From assembly GCA_002699125.1 (NCBI GenBank), contig PABI01000068.1, positions 1 to 64,000 of the forward strand: DNA of 64,000 bases, in the 5' to 3' direction. Position numbers and translations under genes: made by a program. The notes below the pieces were generated by a model that saw only the letters and a list, made by a program, of their open reading frames with translations, had not been told where the DNA came from and ran no database searches. Below are positions 18,696-27,979 of this stretch, one piece after another. This stretch comes from Anaerolineaceae bacterium (GTDB lineage: Bacteria > Chloroflexota > Anaerolineae > Promineifilales > Promineifilaceae). Positions within the stretch are counted from its first letter, which is position 1; every line of letters begins with the position of its first letter.

Positions 18696-21422
18696 ATGCA
18701 AATCTGGCATACAAAATCTGTTGAATCCGTTATCAATGAATTAGAAACCAACCTGGAACAGGGCCTCGATCCCGCGGCTGCTCAGCAGCGACGGCAGCAA
18801 TACGGCCGTAACGAACTCATCAGTAAAGGCGGCAAACATCCCCTGCGGCTGCTGTGGGAACAGGCCAGCAGCACGATGGTGCTGATTTTAATTGTGGCCA
18901 CCGTGCTCTCCGGCTTTTTGGGCAAGGTAACAGAGGCGGCGGCTATTGGCGCCATTGTGGTGCTTTTTGTCATTTTGGGCTTTGTGCAGGAGTACCGCGC
19001 CGAGCAGGCGATGGCCGCCTTGAAGAAGCTGGCGGTGCCGGTGGTGCGCGTGCTGCGCAACGGCCGTTGGCAAGAAATGCCCGCTCTCGATTTGGTTCCC
19101 GGCGATGTTATCTCATTAGAAGCAGGCAACGCCATCCCCGCTGACGTGCGCCTGGCCACCAGTGCCAATTTGCGCGTGCAGGAGGCGGCCCTTACCGGCG
19201 AATCGGAAGCCGTGGAAAAAGAGACGGCCGTCCTGGAAAAAGAAAATCCACCCCTGGGTGACCGGCGCAACATGGCTTATATGGGTACCAACGTGACGTA
19301 TGGCCGGGGAACGGCCGTTGTTGTGGCCACCGGCATGCAAACGGAGCTGGGCAAAATCGCCACGCTTATTCAGGAGGTGCCGGACAGCACTACGCCCTTG
19401 CAGCGGCAGCTCGACCAGGTAGGGCGGCAGCTCGCCCTGGCTGGCGTGGTCATTGCTGTTTTGGTGATGATCATTGGGTTGGTGCAGGGGGAGACGCTGG
19501 AGGAGATGTTTTTAACGGCCGTTTCCGTCGCCGTGGCCGTCATTCCCGAAGGATTGCCCGCAGTAGTGACTATTACGCTGGCGTTAGGGGCGCAGCGAAT
19601 GCTGCGCCGCGCCGCCCTCATTCGCAAGCTGCCTGCGGTGGAAACGCTGGGTGCAGTCACCATCATTTGTTCCGACAAAACCGGCACGCTCACCGTCAAC
19701 CGCATGACGGTCACCATTTTGGATGTGGCCGGGCATTATTTGGAGCTGGCCGGCACCAGCGACCGGCCCGAACCATCTTACCGCATTGCTGCCGGGCCAG
19801 ATGAGCTGTTCAGCAGCCGCCCGGCGGCCATTGGCCTGACGCTGGCGGCAGGGGCGCTGTGCAACGACGCTTCTTTCCAGCCAGATCCGGAAACGGGACG
19901 CTACAGCTTTTTGGGCGATCCCACCGAAGGGGCGCTGCTGGTAGCGGCGCAGCAAGCGGGCCTGGACAAAGCAGAGATTGAGTCCCTCTTACCGCGTGTG
20001 AATGAACTGCCCTTTGACTCTGAGCGCAAGCGCATGACGACCGTGCACAAGCTGGAAGTAGCGCCGGACAATTTGCCAACGGCCGTGCGCGCCCTGGTCG
20101 GTTCAGAAAAGCCGTATCTGGCCTTTACGAAAGGGGCGGTCGATGGCTTACTGGATATTTGTGATCGCGTCTGGGACGGCGACGGTCCCGTGCCGATGGA
20201 TGCGTCTTGGCGCAGCCGCATTGAAATTGCCAATAATGAGATGGCCCAAAACGGAATGCGGGTATTGGGGCTGGCGCTGCGCCGCCTGCAAGCGCCTGAC
20301 GAGCCGCTGGAAGAAAATCTCATTTTAATTGGTCTGGTGGGCATGATTGATCCGCCGCGGCCTGAAGTGAAAGCGGCCGTGGCTACCTGTAAAGCCGCTG
20401 GGGTGCGCCCCATCATGATCACCGGTGATCATCCGCTGACGGCCCGGTTTATTGCTCATGATTTAGGCATTGCCGAAAACGGCCGTGTCAAAACCGGCCA
20501 AAATCTGGATGAAATGAGCCAGGAAGAGCTGGAAGAAATCGTGGGCGAAGTTTCTATTTATGCCCGCGTTTCGCCGGAGCATAAGCTGCGTATTGTAGAT
20601 GCGCTCCAGCGCCAGGGGCACGTTGTGGGCATGACGGGCGACGGGGTCAACGACTCGCCCGCGCTGCGCAAGGCCGACATCGGCATTGCCATGGGCATCA
20701 CCGGCACGGACGTCTCCAAAGAGGCGTCGGAAATGGTGCTGCTGGATGACAACTTTGCCACCATCGTCGCCGCCGTGGAAGAAGGGCGTGTCATTTACGA
20801 CAACATTCGCCGCTTTGTCAAGTTCTCCATTGCCGGGAACCTGGGCAAAATTATCGTGATGCTGGCTGCGCCTTTTATAGGCATTGTGGTGGCGCTGGAG
20901 CCGTTGCAGCTACTCTGGCTCAATCTGATGACCGACGGGCTGCTGGGGCTGGGGCTGGGCGTAGAACCGGCCGAGAAAGGGGTAATGAAGCAGCCGCCTC
21001 GCTCACCGCAGGCATCGTTGTTCCACGGCGGGCTGGCGGTTCACATTGTGCGGGTAGGCGTACTGATTGGCATCGTGGGGCTGCTGGTTTCCTGGCTGGC
21101 CTTTGAGCCAGGTCTGCCGGAAGCCAACAGCTGGCGCACGATGCTGTTCACCACGCTGGCCTTTTTACAGGTGGGGCAGGCGATTGCCTCCCGCTCCAGC
21201 CATGAATCGGCGTTTAAGCTGGGTTGGCGCTCCAACATGACGCTTTTCTGGCTGGCCCTGGTGGTAATTGGTTTGCAGCTGCTGGTGATTTATACACCGG
21301 GCATAAGCAGCTTTTTTGCGGCCGTTCCGCTCACCCTCAGCGAACTACTGATCTGTATTGGCTTCGGCAGTCTGGCTTTTTGGGCCATTGAACTGGAGAA
21401 GTGGGTATTGAGCCGCAAATAA
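18696..21422 (+). CDS. P-type cation ATPase, calcium-pump-like (P2 class)
   Basis: A 908 aa ion pump. Domains in order: cation ATPase N-terminal domain (about 1-65), two membrane helices, actuator domain with TGES in EAALTGESEAVEK, membrane helices carrying the ion-site motif VIPEGLPAV, the phosphorylation site CSDKTGTLTVNRM, the nucleotide domain with KGAVDGLL, the hinge TGDGVNDSPALRKADIGIAMG, and the C-terminal helices. PEGLP and the overall order match calcium (PMCA/SERCA-like) or sodium/potassium-type bacterial pumps. The exact ion is not certain. Start: ATG at 18696 with AAAAGGGA upstream. The stop is 2 nt from the stop of the convergent DUF4013 gene. Confidence 0.93.
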   Translation: MQIWHTKSVESVINELETNLEQGLDPAAAQQRRQQYGRNELISKGGKHPLRLLWEQASSTMVLILIVATVLSGFLGKVTEAAAIGAIVVLFVILGFVQEYRAEQAMAALKKLAVPVVRVLRNGRWQEMPALDLVPGDVISLEAGNAIPADVRLATSANLRVQEAALTGESEAVEKETAVLEKENPPLGDRRNMAYMGTNVTYGRGTAVVVATGMQTELGKIATLIQEVPDSTTPLQRQLDQVGRQLALAGVVIAVLVMIIGLVQGETLEEMFLTAVSVAVAVIPEGLPAVVTITLALGAQRMLRRAALIRKLPAVETLGAVTIICSDKTGTLTVNRMTVTILDVAGHYLELAGTSDRPEPSYRIAAGPDELFSSRPAAIGLTLAAGALCNDASFQPDPETGRYSFLGDPTEGALLVAAQQAGLDKAEIESLLPRVNELPFDSERKRMTTVHKLEVAPDNLPTAVRALVGSEKPYLAFTKGAVDGLLDICDRVWDGDGPVPMDASWRSRIEIANNEMAQNGMRVLGLALRRLQAPDEPLEENLILIGLVGMIDPPRPEVKAAVATCKAAGVRPIMITGDHPLTARFIAHDLGIAENGRVKTGQNLDEMSQEELEEIVGEVSIYARVSPEHKLRIVDALQRQGHVVGMTGDGVNDSPALRKADIGIAMGITGTDVSKEASEMVLLDDNFATIVAAVEEGRVIYDNIRRFVKFSIAGNLGKIIVMLAAPFIGIVVALEPLQLLWLNLMTDGLLGLGLGVEPAEKGVMKQPPRSPQASLFHGGLAVHIVRVGVLIGIVGLLVSWLAFEPGLPEANSWRTMLFTTLAFLQVGQAIASRSSHESAFKLGWRSNMTLFWLALVVIGLQLLVIYTPGISSFFAAVPLTLSELLICIGFGSLAFWAIELEKWVLSRK

Positions 21423-21424
21423 AG

Positions 21425-22150
21425 CTAACCGGCAAACTTTTCTGCTGGTGGTGCGCCACCAATTTTGCCGGCAATTTGGCCGTAGAGATGGCCGGTAACG
21501 GCCGTTAAATACGGTCCCATGGCAATGCCCAACAAAAAGGAAGCGATCCAACCCAGACAAGGGATAATGCTCAGCGCGCCAAAAAGAATAGAAAGCACAA
21601 AGCTGGCGGCAAACGGCGTCAGTCCGGCAATCAAAATATCAGCGAAATTGTCGCGCACGATAGCGAATACTTCACCAAAGCGAAAGCACGCGCCTAAATC
21701 ATCGTTCCGTACATATTGAATCACAATGGCCGGGCTGATGAAGAAAAACGCCAGCATAAAAACGAGCGCGAGGCAGCCAACCAGGCCATACGTCGCCATA
21801 ATGCCGGCTACGGCCGCATCTTCGCTAATTTGTGTGGCTTCGCTTAATCCGCCAAAACCAATAGTGGCGGCAAAGGCAATGCAGGCCAGCAACCAAAACG
21901 GCAGCGTGTACACAATGCCGGCGACAAACATAACCAGCCCATCTTTGAACAGCGTGCCCAAATCTTCCCATTCGGGCAGGGGCAGCTTCTCGCCGTTCAT
22001 CACGTTGCGAGTAATGCCCACGGCGTAGCCATACAGCAAAAACGCAGGCAAAATCAAAAACGACAGCAGCGAAATCAAAACGCCAATGCCCAATTTGCCT
22101 ATCCAGCGATCGTCTTCCCTAAAGTAGGTAAAGGCTTTTGCAATATCCAT
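21425..22150 (-). CDS. DUF4013 multi-pass membrane protein
   Basis: A 241 aa protein with about six hydrophobic segments. The opening MDIAKAFTYFREDDRWIGKLGIGVLISLLSFLILPAFLLYGYAVGITRN and the segment PEWEDLGTLFKDGL are the hallmarks of DUF4013, an integral membrane family without assigned function that is common in archaea and Chloroflexota. The ATG at 22150 has GGGAGGA 7 nt upstream and is preferred over a TTG two codons earlier. It is followed upstream by another small membrane protein (DUF4870) on the same strand. Confidence 0.8.
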   Translation of the reverse strand: MDIAKAFTYFREDDRWIGKLGIGVLISLLSFLILPAFLLYGYAVGITRNVMNGEKLPLPEWEDLGTLFKDGLVMFVAGIVYTLPFWLLACIAFAATIGFGGLSEATQISEDAAVAGIMATYGLVGCLALVFMLAFFFISPAIVIQYVRNDDLGACFRFGEVFAIVRDNFADILIAGLTPFAASFVLSILFGALSIIPCLGWIASFLLGIAMGPYLTAVTGHLYGQIAGKIGGAPPAEKFAG

Positions 22151-22189
22151 TTTCAAATCCTCCCTTGAAATGAAATTTCATTCAATCGC

Positions 22190-22232
22190 CAAAAAAGAAA
22201 GCCAGCCCCAACCTTATGGTCAGAACTGGCTA
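22190..22232 (-). terminator. Intrinsic terminator of the DUF4870 gene
   Basis: On the minus strand the stem AGCCAG/CTGGCT (22226-22231 with 22200-22205), with an inner GACC/GGTT-type pairing, is followed by TTTCTTTTTT. It lies 26 nt after the DUF4870 stop codon and would separate it from the DUF4013 gene. Confidence 0.65.
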
Positions 22233-22257
22233 AATAAGAATCTATCCGCAGCCTACT

Positions 22258-22608
22258 TTAGGCCCAGCCCTGTCCTTTCACAAAATCTGTAATAACAGGA
22301 ATGGTCACGTCTTGCCCCTGATAAGCCTGCCAGCCCCAATAAATGGCAACAAGCCACATCGCCAATGAAGGGATACCACATAGGAATGTGCTTAACGCTG
22401 TGCCAACCACCATATTGATTACACCCCAAACTAGCGCCTGGGCGTTATGGGCTTTAATAAACGGCCGATTTTTCTTATCCTCCATCAAAAAGATAATAAT
22501 GGGAACCAGCGGGGAAAAGACATACGCTAAAAGTGCCCACAGCTTATCGTCATCTGATGGTCCGGTAAGATTCATCTCGTCGTTTGTCACATCAATATCG
22601 TCACTCAT
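22258..22608 (-). CDS. DUF4870 small membrane protein
   Basis: A 116 aa protein with an acidic N-terminus (about 20 residues), then KLWALLAYVFSPLVPIIIFLMEDKKNRPFIKAHNAQALVWGVINMVVG and two more hydrophobic segments. The LAY.F.P...F...DKKNRPFIKxHA pattern is typical of the DUF4870/Tic20-like family of bacterial membrane proteins. Function is unknown. AGGAGGCAAT lies upstream of the ATG at 22608. Confidence 0.82.
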   Translation of the reverse strand: MSDDIDVTNDEMNLTGPSDDDKLWALLAYVFSPLVPIIIFLMEDKKNRPFIKAHNAQALVWGVINMVVGTALSTFLCGIPSLAMWLVAIYWGWQAYQGQDVTIPVITDFVKGQGWA

Positions 22609-22818
22609 GGGGATTGCCTCCTAAAGCAATTATGTTTTAGCTGGCTGAAGTTCATATTATCAGCCAAGCGTCAATTTCCTTTTCAGACTGCATTGTACGG
22701 GGGAGCTTACATTACGTCAATAAGGAGTGGTATAGAAAACCGGGCGGAATTGCAGCCTCACCTTTGATGAGCAGCATGGAAAGCACTCATTTTCTTTGCT
22801 ATATTTCCGCGCCTAAGT

Positions 22819-22846
22819 TTGCAATCGGGGAAATCGTGGTTAGAAT
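22819..22846 (+). promoter_or_regulatory. Promoter of fmt, giving a probable leaderless mRNA
   Basis: TTGCAA (22819-22824) and TAGAAT (22841-22846) are 16 nt apart. The ATG of fmt is at 22853, where transcription would be expected to start, and there is no ribosome-binding site between. This suggests a leaderless transcript. Confidence 0.55.
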
Positions 22847-22852
22847 GCCGCT

Positions 22853-23803
22853 ATGGCGAAAGTAGTCTTTATGGGTACGCCTGAATTTGCCGTACCTGTC
22901 CTGCAAACGTTAATTGAAACACAAACAGTGGTTGGTGTGGTGACCCAGCCCGATCGGCCGGCTGGACGCGGTAAACAGTTACGGCCGTCTCCCGTCAAAC
23001 TCACTGCCGCAGCGGCCAACATCCCCATCTACCAGCCCAAATCGCTGCGCAGCGAAGAAGCCGCCCAGCCTTTGCGTGACTGGCAGCCAGACATCATTGT
23101 GGTAGCCGCGTTTGGCCAGATTTTACGGCCGCACGTTTTGAACCTGCCGCCGCACGGCTGCCTGAACATCCACGCCTCGCTACTGCCGCGCTGGCGGGGC
23201 GCCTCTCCCATTCAGCACGCCATCCTGGCGGGCGATGCCGAGACGGGTGTCTGCCTGATGCAGATGGATGAGGGGCTGGACACCGGCCCAGTGTATGCTT
23301 GCATGCCCACGCCAATTTCTCCCACGGAAACGGCCGCTTCCCTCCACGATCGGCTGGCAGAATTGGGCGCTAACTTGCTGAATGTTCATTTGGACAACAT
23401 TGTAGCCGGTAACCTAACCCCCGCGCCGCAAGATGATGCGCAATCGACGTATGCTCCGATGATTAGTAAGGAAGACGGCCGTCTTAACTGGCAGCAAACC
23501 AGCGCCGAAATCGACCGCCGCATCCGGGCTATGACGCCCTGGCCGGGGGCGTTTACCTTCTGGCAGGGGGAACTGCTTAAAATCAAGTCAGCGTCGGTGG
23601 CCGACGGCCGTTTGCCCGATGGCCAACCGGGGCAGGTCGTGGCGCTTGAAACAAGCGATCATAAAGAAAGCGCCGCCGCCCTCACCGCCGACGGCGGGCT
23701 GCTGCTGGAAGAGATTCAATTGGCAGGTAAACGGGTAACGGCCGTACCCGACTTTTTGCGCGGCTACGATAATTTCATCGGCAGCACACTCGGCGCAGAA
23801 TAA
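22853..23803 (+). CDS. fmt: Methionyl-tRNA formyltransferase
   Basis: A 316 aa cytoplasmic enzyme that formylates initiator Met-tRNA using 10-formyl-tetrahydrofolate. The N-terminal domain has VFMGTPEFAVPVLQTLI, the folate and catalytic region around LNIHASLLPRWRGASPIQHAI with its Asn/His pair, and the loop MDEGLDTGPV. The C-terminal OB-like domain begins near RIRAMTPWPGAFTFW and ends in FLRGYDNFIGSTLG. Length is normal. It is not next to def or rsmB here. The ATG at 22853 has no ribosome-binding site and appears to be the first transcribed codon. Confidence 0.97.
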   Translation: MAKVVFMGTPEFAVPVLQTLIETQTVVGVVTQPDRPAGRGKQLRPSPVKLTAAAANIPIYQPKSLRSEEAAQPLRDWQPDIIVVAAFGQILRPHVLNLPPHGCLNIHASLLPRWRGASPIQHAILAGDAETGVCLMQMDEGLDTGPVYACMPTPISPTETAASLHDRLAELGANLLNVHLDNIVAGNLTPAPQDDAQSTYAPMISKEDGRLNWQQTSAEIDRRIRAMTPWPGAFTFWQGELLKIKSASVADGRLPDGQPGQVVALETSDHKESAAALTADGGLLLEEIQLAGKRVTAVPDFLRGYDNFIGSTLGAE

Positions 23804-23810
23804 AATTAGC

Positions 23811-23981
23811 CACAGAGGTTACAGAGATTTAAGAGGGAAGATTCGTAATTCTTTAGGCGCTTCAGAAGATTGGACCAATTTGAATAACGCATTTGGTATA
23901 TCCTGGGAAAAATTGGTCCAATCTTGGCAAACGAGCAGTTTCAATGCAAAGTCTTATCTCAGAATCTCTGTGTTCTCTGTG
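23811..23981. repeat. Nested inverted repeats between fmt and the panE-like gene
   Basis: The outer pair joins GCCACAGAG words near 23811 with CTCTGTGGC words ending near 23981 (imperfect). The inner pair is a perfect 16 bp repeat, AAGATTGGACCAATTT (23866-23881) with its complement (23910-23925), 60 nt overall with a 28 nt spacer. The outer CTCTGTG words also occur at about 453-473 and 59364-59435. Confidence 0.8.
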
Positions 23982-24008
23982 GCAAAAAGTTAGCAGCGGA
24001 AGAAGCTT

Positions 24009-25073
24009 ATGGACATTTTAATTTATGGTGCTGGGGCTGTCGGCGGCTATTTGGGAGCTCGCCTGGCGCAGCAGAAGCACAACGTCACGCTCATCACTCG
24101 CGACGTGATGGCCCAATTGATTGGCGAGACAGGCCTGGAAGTGACTGAAGGTAATCGGCGCGTCGTCACCCGGCCCCAGGCGGCCACCTCTGTAGCGCAA
24201 GCTTTTAAAGATGGGCAAAATTATGATCTCATCGTTCTGACGATGAAATCATACGACATCGCCGCCGCTATAAATCCCCTCATCGCCTTTTGCCCGGAAC
24301 CCAACATGATCATCACCACCCAAAATGGCATTGGTGTGGAGGAAGGCCTCATCAAGCAGTTTGGGGCTGAACACGTTATTGCCGGTTCCTTCACCCTGCC
24401 TATCCGCAAAGAAACAACAACCCAGCTTGTCGCAGAACGTACTGATGGCGGCCTTTGCCTGGCGCCCACCCAGCCCAAACAAGATATACGGCCGTGGCTC
24501 AAACTGTTCAGCGAAACGGGACTGGAAACCCAAGGGTATAAAAATTACCAGTCAATGAAGTGGTCCAAGGCGTTGCTCAACATTATTGCCAATGCCACCT
24601 CGGCCATCCTGAACCGGCGACCGGGCGTCATTTACCGTTCGGACCTCATTTTTGATCTAGAAATCAAGATGCTGCAAGAAACGCTGGCCGTGATGAAAGC
24701 GGCCGGCCACAAGGTGGTTGATTTGCCCGCCGTGCCGGCCACCAAACTGGCCTTCTCGGTGAAGCGCCTGCCGCGGGCGCTGTTGAAACCAGGCTTAAGC
24801 AAGCTGGTAGCCGACGGCCGTGGCGACAAAATGCCATCGTTCCACATTGACCTGACAGCAGGCAAAGGCAAAAGCGAAGTGGTGTACCACAATGGGGCCA
24901 TCGCCAAGGCTGGCAAGGAACACGGCGTGCCCACGCCCGTAAATGCGGCGCTGACCGATATTTTGTGGAAGCTGACGTTGGAAAAACTGGATTGGCGCGA
25001 GTTTAACGGCCGTCCTCAGCGGCTTGTCCAGGAAGTGCAGCGGTATGAAGTGGCGCTGGGAGGCGGCAAATGA
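24009..25073 (+). CDS. Ketopantoate reductase-like oxidoreductase (PanE/ApbA family)
   Basis: A 354 aa NADPH-dependent dehydrogenase. The dinucleotide loop is ILIYGAGAVGGYLGARLAQ at the N-terminus. VLTMKSYDI and TTQNGIGVEEGL are family landmarks, the lysine in QSMKWSKALLNIIANATSAIL is the catalytic one, and the C-terminal helical domain carries PSFHIDLTAGKGKSEVVYHNGAI. The family makes pantoate for CoA synthesis, but long divergent members such as this one often act on other 2-keto acids. It is the first gene of a tight three-gene operon: its stop overlaps the start of the class II aldolase by 4 nt (ATGA). That context hints at a sugar-acid or keto-acid pathway rather than CoA synthesis. Confidence 0.85.
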   Translation: MDILIYGAGAVGGYLGARLAQQKHNVTLITRDVMAQLIGETGLEVTEGNRRVVTRPQAATSVAQAFKDGQNYDLIVLTMKSYDIAAAINPLIAFCPEPNMIITTQNGIGVEEGLIKQFGAEHVIAGSFTLPIRKETTTQLVAERTDGGLCLAPTQPKQDIRPWLKLFSETGLETQGYKNYQSMKWSKALLNIIANATSAILNRRPGVIYRSDLIFDLEIKMLQETLAVMKAAGHKVVDLPAVPATKLAFSVKRLPRALLKPGLSKLVADGRGDKMPSFHIDLTAGKGKSEVVYHNGAIAKAGKEHGVPTPVNAALTDILWKLTLEKLDWREFNGRPQRLVQEVQRYEVALGGGK

Positions 25074-25918
25074 GGCAGAACGAGCAGGAACTGCGCCAAA
25101 CGTTCGTTCAGATTGGCCGCTTGATGTACGAAAAAGGGTTCATCTGTGCCAGCGACGGCAATATTTCGGCGCGGCTGGGGCCGGATACCCTGCTCATCAC
25201 GCCGTCTGGTCTGCACAAAGGACTATTGGAACCGGAGCATATGCTGGTGGTTGATAATGAGGGGAATATGGTGCGAAGTAGTTACGGCCGTTCCGCCAAC
25301 CTTAAACCCACCAGCGAACTGCCCATGCACCTGGAAGCATACCGCCAGCGTCCCGACATCCAGGCAGTGGTCCATGCCCATCCGCCTATTACCGTGGCTC
25401 TCTCTATTGCTGGCGTGCCTATGGCCGACTGCCTGCTGCCGGAAGTGATCGTCATGCTGGGCCTCATCCCCACCACGGAGTACGCTACCCCGTCCAGTGA
25501 AGAAAACGTCCGTGCCATTCGCGACCTGATTCGCCACCACGATGGGCTGGTGTTGCAGCGGCATGGTTCGCTGACGGTGGGCGATTCGCCCATGCAGGCA
25601 TTTATGCGGCTGGAAACGCTGGAACAAAATGCGCGGATTGGTTTTATGCTGGCGCAGCTGGGCGTGCGCAATCCGTTGCCTGCTCACGAGGTAGAGAAGC
25701 TGCTGCGCCAGCGGGAACAGATGGGATTGAGCCACGCCGGCGAGCGGGAAGCATTTTGCCAGGTGTGCGGCACCTGCCATCCGGCCGGCCAGCCCCATTT
25801 GCCCACGCTGCGCACGAACGATACGGCCGTTCCCCACCCCAATCCCACCGCCGCGCTCAACCAAACCGAATTGCGTGAACTGGTCGCGCAGGTGGTACAA
25901 AAAACATTAGGTAGTTAG
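25070..25918 (+). CDS. Class II aldolase/adducin family protein with a cysteine-rich tail
   Basis: A 282 aa zinc enzyme of the fuculose-phosphate aldolase type. Visible are the substrate loop SDGNISARLG, the base-bearing PTSELPMHLEAY, and the metal-binding HAH in VVHAHPPITVALS, with the third histidine in LVLQRHGSLTVG. After the usual end (about residue 215) it has an extra tail of about 65 residues with CQVCGTCHP, which could bind a metal ion. Such aldolases split sugar phosphates or act as dehydratases or decarboxylases; the substrate is unknown. It overlaps the panE-like gene by 4 nt and is 1 nt ahead of the GDPD gene, so all three are translated as a unit. Confidence 0.87.
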   Translation: MRQNEQELRQTFVQIGRLMYEKGFICASDGNISARLGPDTLLITPSGLHKGLLEPEHMLVVDNEGNMVRSSYGRSANLKPTSELPMHLEAYRQRPDIQAVVHAHPPITVALSIAGVPMADCLLPEVIVMLGLIPTTEYATPSSEENVRAIRDLIRHHDGLVLQRHGSLTVGDSPMQAFMRLETLEQNARIGFMLAQLGVRNPLPAHEVEKLLRQREQMGLSHAGEREAFCQVCGTCHPAGQPHLPTLRTNDTAVPHPNPTAALNQTELRELVAQVVQKTLGS

Positions 25919-25919
25919 C

Positions 25920-26654
25920 ATGTTTGAATTACGACGTCAGAGAAACGGCCGTCCCCTACTTGTTGGCCATCGGGGAGCGATGGACGTTGCCCCGGAAAAC
26001 ACCTTACCCGCTTTTGAAGCCGGCCTGGCTGGCGGTGCCGATCTGCTGGAGCTGGACGTCCAGCTCACCGCTGATGAGCAGGTGGTTTTGTTTCACGATA
26101 CGGACTTGTTTGCCAAAACCGGCATTCGTGGCCAGATTGGGGAGTTTACGGCTGATTACCTGCGCACCCTTGATGTGGGCAGCTACTTCGATCCGCAGTT
26201 CACCGGGCTGCACATGCCGCTGTTGGACGAAATGCTCGCCTGGGCCAAAGACCGCGTGGCGCTCATGATCGAGCTCAAGCACGGCCCTGTTTTTGAACCC
26301 CGGCTAGACCAGCATGTGGTGCGGCTGATTGAGCAGCACGGGATGGTTGATCAGGTGGTGATCGTCAGTTTTGATCAGTTTGCCCTGGGGCGAGTGAAGC
26401 AGCTTAACCCCAACCTGACGGCGAGCTTGATTTATGTCGGCCGTTTTTGCGACCCCCTGGCGCTGATTGGCGATGTGCCGCTGGACGCCCTCAGCCCCGC
26501 CACCGATTTTCTCACGCAGGACGAAGTAAAACTCATCCAAAAAGCGGGCTACGCCTGCACCCCCGGCGGCTTCTACTGGGATTACCCCACCCTGCTGGAG
26601 TGGGGCGTGGACACCATCAGCAGTAACAACCCCGGCGCGTTTGTGTTCCGGTAG
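25920..26654 (+). CDS. Glycerophosphodiester phosphodiesterase
   Basis: A 244 aa TIM-barrel enzyme that hydrolyses glycerophosphodiesters to glycerol-3-P and an alcohol. Motifs: VGHRGAMDVAPENTLPAFEAGL (catalytic HR and PENT), then LLELDVQLTADEQVVLFHDTDL (metal-binding ELD and catalytic H), MIELKHG in the middle and SSNNPGAF at the end. No signal peptide, so it is cytoplasmic. It is third in the panE-like/aldolase operon. Its TAG stop is formed by the left edge of the 28-nt palindrome at 26651-26678. Confidence 0.92.
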   Translation: MFELRRQRNGRPLLVGHRGAMDVAPENTLPAFEAGLAGGADLLELDVQLTADEQVVLFHDTDLFAKTGIRGQIGEFTADYLRTLDVGSYFDPQFTGLHMPLLDEMLAWAKDRVALMIELKHGPVFEPRLDQHVVRLIEQHGMVDQVVIVSFDQFALGRVKQLNPNLTASLIYVGRFCDPLALIGDVPLDALSPATDFLTQDEVKLIQKAGYACTPGGFYWDYPTLLEWGVDTISSNNPGAFVFR

Positions 26655-26678
26655 GGGCGTTTCGCGAAACGCCCCTAC
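26651..26678. terminator. Perfect 28-nt palindrome shared by two convergent genes
   Basis: Fourteen-base arms (GTAGGGGCGTTTCG and its complement) meet with no spacer. Bases 26652-26654 are the TAG stop of the GDPD gene, and 26675-26677 read as the TAG stop of the nucleoside phosphorylase on the minus strand. As RNA it forms a very stable hairpin in both directions, so it probably ends both transcripts, although neither side has a T-run. Confidence 0.75.
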
Positions 26679-27979
26679 GAGATGGTGCCGTGGAAGTGGG
26701 GCTGCGGTTCAACTGCCTCGTCTGACCAGGTGAGGGCGGCGAGGAGTTCTTCGCGGGCCTGGGCCAGCTTCTCTTTGTCGTTGGCGTGAACGGTGCCCAG
26801 TTCATCTCCCTCGGCAAATTTGTCCCCGATTTTGGCGTGCAGCACGAAGCCCACCGCGTGGTCAATCTTGTCTGTTTTGACCATACGGCCGCCGCCCAAC
26901 CGCACGCAAGCCCAGCCAATCTCGCCTGTGGCCATCGCCGCGATGCTGCCGGAACGGGGCGCAATGATCGGTTCCACAAATTTGGCCTGAGGCAGCAAAT
27001 TGGGATCGTCAACTTGGGCCACGTCGCCGCCTTGTGCCGCTACCATTTGGCGGAATTTGTCTAATGCAGTGCCGTTTTGGCGAACGGCCGTCACCATCTC
27101 CTTTGCCCCGTCCAAACTATCCGCCTTGCCCGCTAGCAGCAGCATGTGCCCCGCCACCTCCAGGCAGTGCGCCCAAAAGTCAGCCGGACCTTCGCCTTGC
27201 AGCGTGGCAATCGCCTCCTTCACCTCCAGCGCGTTGCCGATGGCGTGCCCCAGCGGCTGGTTCATGTCAGAGATGAGCGCCACCACCTTGCGCCCGGCGT
27301 CTGTGCCGATATCGACCATTACCTGGGCCAGCTCGCGGGCCGATGCCACCGTGGGCATAAACGCGCCGGAGCCGGTTTTTACGTCCAGCACCATCGCGTC
27401 GGCCCCGGCAGCCAGCTTTTTAGACATGATCGACCCGGCAATGAGCGGCGTGCTGGCCACGGTGCCGGTGACATCGCGCAGAGCGTATAACTTTTTGTCG
27501 GCGGGGGCAAGGACGGCCGTTTGCCCCGCCAACACCAGCCCAATCTCGCCCAGTTGCTTTTTGAACTGCTCAATTGTCATCTCCAACTGCCAGCCGCGAA
27601 TCGACTCCATTTTGTCCAGCGTGCCGCCGCTGGAGCCCAGGCCGCGCCCGCTCATCTTGCCTACCGGTACGCCACAGGCGGCGACTAGCGGCTGCACCGC
27701 CAGCGTCGTCTTGTCGCCCACGCCGCCGGAGGAATGTTTATCCACCACAAATGGGGCCACGTCGTGCAAATCCAGCTCGTCTCCAGAGCGAGCCATTGCC
27801 AGGGTCAGGTCCACCGTTTCACGGCGGTCCATGCCGCGAATGTAGATGGCCATCAGCAGGGCCGCTGCCTGGTAATCCACCACTTCGTCGGCCGTGTAGG
27901 CACGAATAAACCATTCAATTTCGGCCGTGGACAGCGTTTTGCCGTCACGTTTCTTCTCAATCAAATCAACCATGCGCAT
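26675..27979 (-). CDS. Pyrimidine-nucleoside (thymidine) phosphorylase
   Basis: A 434 aa homodimeric salvage enzyme that splits thymidine, deoxyuridine or uridine with phosphate. The start [17 protein letters not shown] is typical of the family. The signature [47 protein letters not shown] (phosphate and base binding) is intact, as is the C-terminal domain with [19 protein letters not shown] chose 27979 because an AAGGA lies 10 nt upstream; 26 further in-frame codons run into a repeat. The name pdp or deoA would depend on specificity, which is not readable here. Monocistronic, convergent with the GDPD operon. Confidence 0.94.
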   Translation of the reverse strand: MRMVDLIEKKRDGKTLSTAEIEWFIRAYTADEVVDYQAAALLMAIYIRGMDRRETVDLTLAMARSGDELDLHDVAPFVVDKHSSGGVGDKTTLAVQPLVAACGVPVGKMSGRGLGSSGGTLDKMESIRGWQLEMTIEQFKKQLGEIGLVLAGQTAVLAPADKKLYALRDVTGTVASTPLIAGSIMSKKLAAGADAMVLDVKTGSGAFMPTVASARELAQVMVDIGTDAGRKVVALISDMNQPLGHAIGNALEVKEAIATLQGEGPADFWAHCLEVAGHMLLLAGKADSLDGAKEMVTAVRQNGTALDKFRQMVAAQGGDVAQVDDPNLLPQAKFVEPIIAPRSGSIAAMATGEIGWACVRLGGGRMVKTDKIDHAVGFVLHAKIGDKFAEGDELGTVHANDKEKLAQAREELLAALTWSDEAVEPQPHFHGTIS

